Shown: positions 7,056-9,516 of the stretch, one piece after another
How positions within the stretch are numbered: position 1 is the first letter of the stretch
How the letters are laid out: each line of letters opens with the position of its first letter
Source of the DNA: Rhodobacterales bacterium UBA3077
Lineage (GTDB): Bacteria > Pseudomonadota > Alphaproteobacteria > Rhodobacterales > Rhodobacteraceae
Length of the DNA: 9,516 bases
Reading direction: 5' to 3'
NCBI GenBank assembly: GCA_002366685.1
Contig: DFBP01000078.1
Span: 3,862-13,377, forward strand
Notes under the pieces: model-generated
Database searches by the model: none
Seen by the model: the letters and a program-made list of their open reading frames with translations, nothing else
Told to the model about the DNA's origin: nothing
Position numbers and translations under genes: made by a program

Positions 7056-7070
7056 TTAATACTTCATTAT
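7056..7070 (+). promoter_or_regulatory. CtrA-like box upstream of flagellin
   Basis: TTAA at 7056-7059, seven bases, then TTAT at 7067-7070 differs by one base from the CtrA consensus TTAA-N7-TTAA. CtrA controls motility genes in several Rhodobacterales. This is a by-eye match in an AT-rich stretch, so chance occurrence is possible. Confidence 0.4.
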
Positions 7071-7093
7071 GTGTTGAGAGTGAAATTAGGGAG

Positions 7094-7209
7094 GCAATCT
7101 CGAACGGGTTGCAAGTGGGGGCATCCCCCCACATCTCGTCAGAACGGCGAATAGCGGGTGTGAAAAACACCCATATTGAAACAGTGGCGCCGAATGCGCC
7201 ACATCGCCG
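7094..7209 (+). ncRNA. Structured 5' untranslated region of the flagellin mRNA (candidate cis-regulatory RNA)
   Basis: Five stems can be drawn. H1 is 7094-7099/7107-7112 (6 bp, one G-U). H2 is 7115-7121/7126-7132 (GTGGGGG/CCCCCAC, 4-base loop). A closing stem P1, 7145-7150/7204-7209 (CGGCGA/TCGCCG), encloses P2 7156-7161/7167-7172 (GGGTGT/ACACCC, loop GAAAA) and P3 7184-7190/7196-7202 (GTGGCGC/GCGCCAC, loop CGAAT). P1 to P3 together make a three-way junction that ends right at the Shine-Dalgarno AAGGA. Pairing was checked base by base; all stems except H1 are Watson-Crick throughout. In Caulobacter FlbT acts through the flagellin mRNA leader to lower its stability, and flbT lies downstream here. 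That this leader is the FlbT target is inference. Confidence 0.55.
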
Positions 7210-7214
7210 AAGGA
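7210..7214 (+). promoter_or_regulatory. Shine-Dalgarno sequence deciding the flagellin start
   Basis: AAGGA is seven bases from the ATG at 7222 but only one base from the in-frame ATG at 7216. The 7222 start also gives the family-typical N-terminus MSSILTNSSAM, so it is preferred. Confidence 0.85.
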
Positions 7215-7221
7215 AATGCAT

Positions 7222-8418
7222 ATGTCTAGCATTCTAACAAATTCCAGCGCTATGGTTGCGCTGCAAACTCTGCAAAGCATCAACAAAAATCTGGCCACCA
7301 ACCAGAGTCAGATTTCGACCGGTAAAAAAGTAGATACCGCGCGGGATAACGCCTCGATCTGGGCGATCTCGCAAACCATGCAGTCTGACGTAGACGGGTT
7401 TAAGGGCATCTCCGATGCGCTGGCAACCGGTTCCGCTTCGGTCGCGGTGGCGCGGACCGCGTCTGAGTCTATCACAGGCCTGCTTGGACAGATTAAAGCG
7501 AAAATCGTAGCAGCGCAGGATCCTTCCGCCGATCAGGGCAAATTGCAAACCGATATTGCGGAACTCCGTAATCAGGTTGGCTCGGTGGTGAATGCCGCTC
7601 AGTTTAATGGCCTGAACCTTGTCGACGGGACCAACGCATCGGTAAATGTGCTGGCGTCGCTCGACCGTGATGCAACGGGTGCTGTAACGGCTTCCAACAT
7701 TGCGGTATCTGGCCAAAACCTTTCAACCGCTGCCGGAGCTGTTAAAGCGGCACTGGCTGGTTCTGACGGTATTGGCGGTGATTCGGCGACGGCGGCGATC
7801 TTTATCGATGCTGGCGGCACTGCCGATATCGTTGTGGTTGACGCGGCTCTTGCCGCCGGGGATACCTTCAACATCCAGATCGGTGGCGAGCAGGTTTCCT
7901 ATGTGGTGACCGCTGAAGATGTTGCCGCAGGGGCACCGGAAGAGGTGGTTGCCAACGGGATCCGTACTGCGATCAACGGGATGGATAACGCGAACATCAC
8001 AGCAGATGTGGCCGCTGACACAATTACTGTTACCAATGCCGCCGGTGATACGGTCAACATGACCAGCGAAATCGTTTCGGTTGGTACGGGTGGCCTGTCC
8101 GGCCTTGCCGGGATCAATGTTGACGATGGTGCGGGTGGCAACTCTGCACAGGCTTTGGCCGACATTGAAGGCCTGATCCAGACCTCGATTGACGCGGCAG
8201 CCGCCTTTGGTTCCAGCCAGGCGCGCATTGATACCCAGTCCGACTTTGTGGGCAAGCTCACGGATTCGCTGAAAACCGGTATCGGCGCATTGGTGGACGC
8301 GAATATGGAAGAGGCCTCAGCCCGTTTGCAAGCGCTTCAGGTGCAGCAGCAGCTGGCGACCCAGTCGCTCTCCATCGCCAACCAGGCACCGCAGAACATC
8401 TTGTCATTGTTCCGGTAA
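7222..8418 (+). CDS. fliC: Flagellin, filament subunit
   Basis: This 398-residue protein (from the ATG at 7222) carries both conserved flagellin ends. The N-terminal D0/D1 helices cover about 1-136 (MSSILTNSSAMVALQTLQSI, then NQSQISTGKKVDTARDNASIW, and QFNGLNLVDG). The C-terminal D1/D0 helices cover about 310-398 (SSQARIDTQSDFVGKL, then EASARLQALQVQQQLATQSL and the end NILSLFR). These pack into the filament core. The middle (about 195-300) is a variable surface insert. Its segments DTFNIQIGGEQVSYVVTAED, VVANGIRTAINGMDNANITADV and TITVTNAAGDTVNM resemble the flagellin IN motif. There is no cysteine, as is usual. The gene has a structured leader, a good ribosome binding site and a strong terminator, fitting a highly expressed, separately transcribed gene. 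Partner factors FlaF and FlbT are encoded next. Confidence 0.97.
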   Translation: MSSILTNSSAMVALQTLQSINKNLATNQSQISTGKKVDTARDNASIWAISQTMQSDVDGFKGISDALATGSASVAVARTASESITGLLGQIKAKIVAAQDPSADQGKLQTDIAELRNQVGSVVNAAQFNGLNLVDGTNASVNVLASLDRDATGAVTASNIAVSGQNLSTAAGAVKAALAGSDGIGGDSATAAIFIDAGGTADIVVVDAALAAGDTFNIQIGGEQVSYVVTAEDVAAGAPEEVVANGIRTAINGMDNANITADVAADTITVTNAAGDTVNMTSEIVSVGTGGLSGLAGINVDDGAGGNSAQALADIEGLIQTSIDAAAAFGSSQARIDTQSDFVGKLTDSLKTGIGALVDANMEEASARLQALQVQQQLATQSLSIANQAPQNILSLFR

Positions 8419-8426
8419 GATGATGG

Positions 8427-8455
8427 AAAAGGCGGGGGGTATCCTCCGCCTTTTT
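8427..8455 (+). terminator. Intrinsic terminator of flagellin
   Basis: A stem of AAAAGGCGG (8427-8435) with CCGCCTTTT (8446-8454) extends inward by a G-U and two G-C pairs to a 4-base loop, giving about 12 bp. It is followed by a T-run at 8451-8455. It starts nine bases after the fliC stop at 8416-8418. This is the clearest terminator in the window and implies that flaF-flbT are expressed by readthrough or from another promoter. Confidence 0.9.
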
Positions 8456-8480
8456 ATACCACCGATTAATCGTGTCAATC

Positions 8481-8517
8481 AGCCGGGAATTCCGGCTTGG
8501 GTGGGAGGATACACCCC
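8481..8517 (+). promoter_or_regulatory. flaF leader with two adjacent hairpins, ribosome binding site in a loop
   Basis: Hairpin A is AGCCGG (8481-8486) with CCGGCT (8492-8497) around GAATT. Hairpin B is GGGTG (8499-8503) with CACCC (8512-8516). Its 8-base loop GGAGGATA contains the Shine-Dalgarno sequence GGAGG (8504-8508), nine bases before the ATG at 8518. Both stems are fully paired. No promoter could be recognised between the fliC terminator and this leader. Confidence 0.5.
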
Positions 8518-8907
8518 ATGAATACTGCTATTTTAGCGCAGTCGCTCTATGCAAAGCCAACCCGGGAACTCGGGACGGCGCGGGGCATCGAATATAAAGC
8601 CTTTTCAAAGGTTACCGCCCGGCTTGCCAGCTGGAATGACGAGAAAGACAGTTTTGCCAGCCTTGCCGAGGCGCTCTGTGAAAACCAGCTTTTATGGACC
8701 GTGTTGGGCGCGGATGTCGCGGATCAAGGCAACGAGTTGCCAAACCAGCTGAGGGCGCAGCTCTTTTTCCTGACGGAATTTACCAACCATCAAACCAAAA
8801 AAATAATGGCAGGCGAAGCAAAGCCTGAAATATTGGTCGAGATAAATACCAGCATAATGCGAGGCCTGCGCGATTGCGCCGATGACCTCACCGAGGTGGC
8901 ATCATGA
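8518..8907 (+). CDS. flaF: FlaF, flagellin biosynthesis/secretion regulator
   Basis: This 129-residue protein is the usual size for FlaF. It opens with an N-terminal block containing LAQSLYAKPTRELGTARGIEY, which matches the typical family start. It continues with the FSKVTARLASW segment and ENQLLWTVLGADVADQGNELP, and a helical end with NTSIMRGLRDCADDL. FlaF occurs only in Alphaproteobacteria. In Caulobacter it is needed for flagellin synthesis and secretion and works against the repressor FlbT. The ATG at 8518 is chosen because of GGAGG at 8504-8508; an in-frame TTG at 8497 would give seven extra residues without a suitable signal. The gene ends with an ATGA overlap into flbT (8904-8907). There are two cysteines (54 and 120), uncommon in the neighbouring small proteins. 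Confidence 0.95.
   Translation: MNTAILAQSLYAKPTRELGTARGIEYKAFSKVTARLASWNDEKDSFASLAEALCENQLLWTVLGADVADQGNELPNQLRAQLFFLTEFTNHQTKKIMAGEAKPEILVEINTSIMRGLRDCADDLTEVAS
8885..8897 (+). promoter_or_regulatory. Hairpin covering the flbT ribosome binding site
   Basis: ACCTC (8885-8889) pairs with GAGGT (8893-8897) around a 3-base loop ACC. The only Shine-Dalgarno candidate for flbT, GAGG at 8893-8896, is within this stem, seven bases before the ATG at 8904. Ribosomes finishing flaF would open it, giving coupled translation. The stem is short, so stability is uncertain. Confidence 0.35.
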
Positions 8908-9305
8908 GCGGACTTGTCCTCAAGCTTAGGCCCGCCGAGCGGATCATGATCAACGGTGCGGTGATCGAAAACGGGGATCGGCGCACGCGGTTGAATGTGC
9001 TAACACCCAACGCCAATGTCTTGCGCCTGCGCGATGCGATTCACCCGGAGGAAGCCAACACTCCCGTACGTCGGGTTTGCTATATTGCCCAGCTCCTATT
9101 GGCCGGCGAGGCCGAGCCAAACAAAGCGCGCGCGCAGCTCACGCAGGGCATCGAGCAGCTTGGGCAGGTTTTTAGCGATCCGGTGAGCCGTGGGCATTTG
9201 CGAGACGCCCGCGATAATTTGCAAAGCGAAAACGACTATCAGGCACTGAAGTTTCTGCGCTTTTTGCTGCCGGTTGAAGCAGAGTTGATGGCGGCATCGT
9301 CATGA
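8904..9305 (+). CDS. flbT: FlbT, post-transcriptional regulator of flagellin
   Basis: This 133-residue protein is typical of FlbT. It starts SGLVLKLRPAERIMINGAV, continues IENGDRRTRLNVLTPNANVL and the RLRDAIHPEEANTPVRRVCY block, and ends in a helical region with DNLQSENDYQALKFLRFLLP. In Caulobacter FlbT binds the 5' untranslated region of the fljK flagellin mRNA and promotes its decay when hook assembly is incomplete, giving a check on assembly order. The window therefore holds the likely regulator and, 1.7 kb upstream, its likely target mRNA leader. It overlaps flaF and the next gene by ATGA at each end. In other alphaproteobacteria (for example Brucella) FlbT can act as an activator, so the direction of its effect here is unknown. 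Confidence 0.95.
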   Translation: MSGLVLKLRPAERIMINGAVIENGDRRTRLNVLTPNANVLRLRDAIHPEEANTPVRRVCYIAQLLLAGEAEPNKARAQLTQGIEQLGQVFSDPVSRGHLRDARDNLQSENDYQALKFLRFLLPVEAELMAASS

Positions 9306-9516
9306 TTCCCTCAGCTCCGATAGGCGGAATTGCCGGCTGGCGCTTTATCCAGCGCACACAGGAGAGCCAGATGGCGGCCTTTGCCGCCACACCGGCGCTT
9401 GACCGCGAGATCAACTATTTCAAGGAAAACATCTCGAATATCGAGACGGTTGACGATCTGATCAATGACTTTACGCTATTTAAGGTCGCACTCGGGGCTT
9501 TTGGCATGGAAGACAA
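9302..9516 (+). CDS. N-terminal part of a DUF1217 flagellar protein (runs off the window)
   Basis: Seventy-one codons are visible from the ATG at 9302, which overlaps the flbT stop (ATGA); the frame is open to the last base, so the 3' end lies beyond. The protein starts with a hydrophilic, slightly basic stretch (GWRFIQRTQESQMAAFAATP), then REINYFKENISNIETVDDLI, and ends in NDFTLFKVALGAFGMED. The LxxYKVALGAFGLDD-like block is a mark of DUF1217 proteins, which occur in flagellar clusters of Rhizobiales and Rhodobacterales. No molecular role is known to me. There is no signal peptide or membrane segment in the visible part. Placement as the third gene of a flaF-flbT operon suggests a flagellar assembly role, by inference. 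Confidence 0.85.
   Translation, partial: MIPSAPIGGIAGWRFIQRTQESQMAAFAATPALDREINYFKENISNIETVDDLINDFTLFKVALGAFGMED

Larger units (their letters stand above)
7006..7221 (+). promoter_or_regulatory. Flagellin promoter and 5' leader region
   Basis: The 216 bases before the fliC start contain no gene. The first 65 are AT-rich. They include a TATAAT hexamer at 7036-7041 flanked by inverted arms AATTGT (7030-7035) and ACAATT (7042-7047), a candidate operator/-10 arrangement. A CtrA-like box TTAA-N7-TTAT follows at 7056-7070. The remainder is GC-richer, with several hairpins and the ribosome binding site AAGGA at 7210-7214. No convincing -35 was found 16-18 bases upstream of TATAAT; the nearest, TTGCCT at 7010-7015, is 20 bases away. 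The transcription start is not known. Confidence 0.5.

Noticed and set aside
7051..7066. Sigma-54-like promoter (TGGCAT ... CTTCA) before flagellin
   Set aside because: The -24 half fits, but the -12 half lacks the essential GC, so I do not call it even though flagellins in Caulobacter use sigma-54.
7216..7221. Upstream in-frame ATG for flagellin giving Met-His before the usual start
   Set aside because: It lies one base after AAGGA, too close for initiation, and the usual flagellin N-terminus begins at 7222.
1..9516. Mobile elements, CRISPR, tRNA/rRNA genes, toxin-antitoxin or defence genes
   Set aside because: No spaced repeats, transposase-like frames, tRNA-like cloverleaf or rRNA sequence were seen; every sizeable gene fits a flagellar role.

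Overview
The window is a stretch of a flagellar gene cluster from an alphaproteobacterium, most likely a member of the Rhodobacterales (Roseobacter/Paracoccaceae group). Three things support this. The flagellin is short, cysteine-free and of alphaproteobacterial type. It is followed by flaF and flbT, a gene pair characteristic of Alphaproteobacteria. The motor genes come as a motE-like / motA / large periplasmic-protein set that resembles the Fla2 system of Cereibacter (Rhodobacter) sphaeroides. Species identity cannot be read from the sequence.

Layout. (1) Positions 1-4242, plus strand, hold motor genes: the 3' end of a gene resembling DUF6468/PflI, a membrane-anchored MotE-like protein, the stator subunit MotA, and an 801-residue exported protein (MotK-like or MotC-like candidate). 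Two of the three junctions are ATGA overlaps, and motA has its own ribosome binding site after a 77-bp gap. (2) Positions 4278-6248, minus strand, hold fliK then flgD, the hook-length regulator and the hook cap, converging on the motor genes. (3) Positions 6249-6347 form a divergent intergenic region. (4) Positions 6348-7005, plus strand, hold a short FlgJ-type rod-binding protein and a FlgN-like chaperone, which overlap. (5) Positions 7006-7221 form the flagellin leader, which is rich in predicted RNA structure. (6) Positions 7222-8418 hold flagellin, followed by a strong intrinsic terminator. (7) Positions 8518-9516, plus strand, hold flaF, flbT and the start of a DUF1217 flagellar gene, all joined by ATGA overlaps.

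How the genes work together. MotA needs a MotB partner, which is not in the window. The MotE-like and 801-residue proteins are best read as accessory periplasmic factors for the stator. FliK and FlgD shape and measure the hook. FlgJ helps build the rod, and FlgN escorts hook-associated proteins. FliC forms the filament, FlaF is needed for flagellin secretion, and FlbT is known in Caulobacter to repress flagellin synthesis by acting on the flagellin mRNA 5' untranslated region.

The observation most worth following is the flagellin leader. Between 7094 and 7209 it can form two hairpins followed by a three-way-junction-like fold (closing stem 7145-7150/7204-7209, enclosing two perfect hairpins) that ends directly at the Shine-Dalgarno sequence. 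With flbT encoded just downstream, this is a candidate FlbT-responsive RNA element. Other points are CtrA-like half-site repeats in both promoter regions and ribosome binding sites of flaF and flbT placed inside small hairpins. No mobile elements, CRISPR arrays, tRNA or rRNA genes were seen; the window reads as core flagellar DNA.
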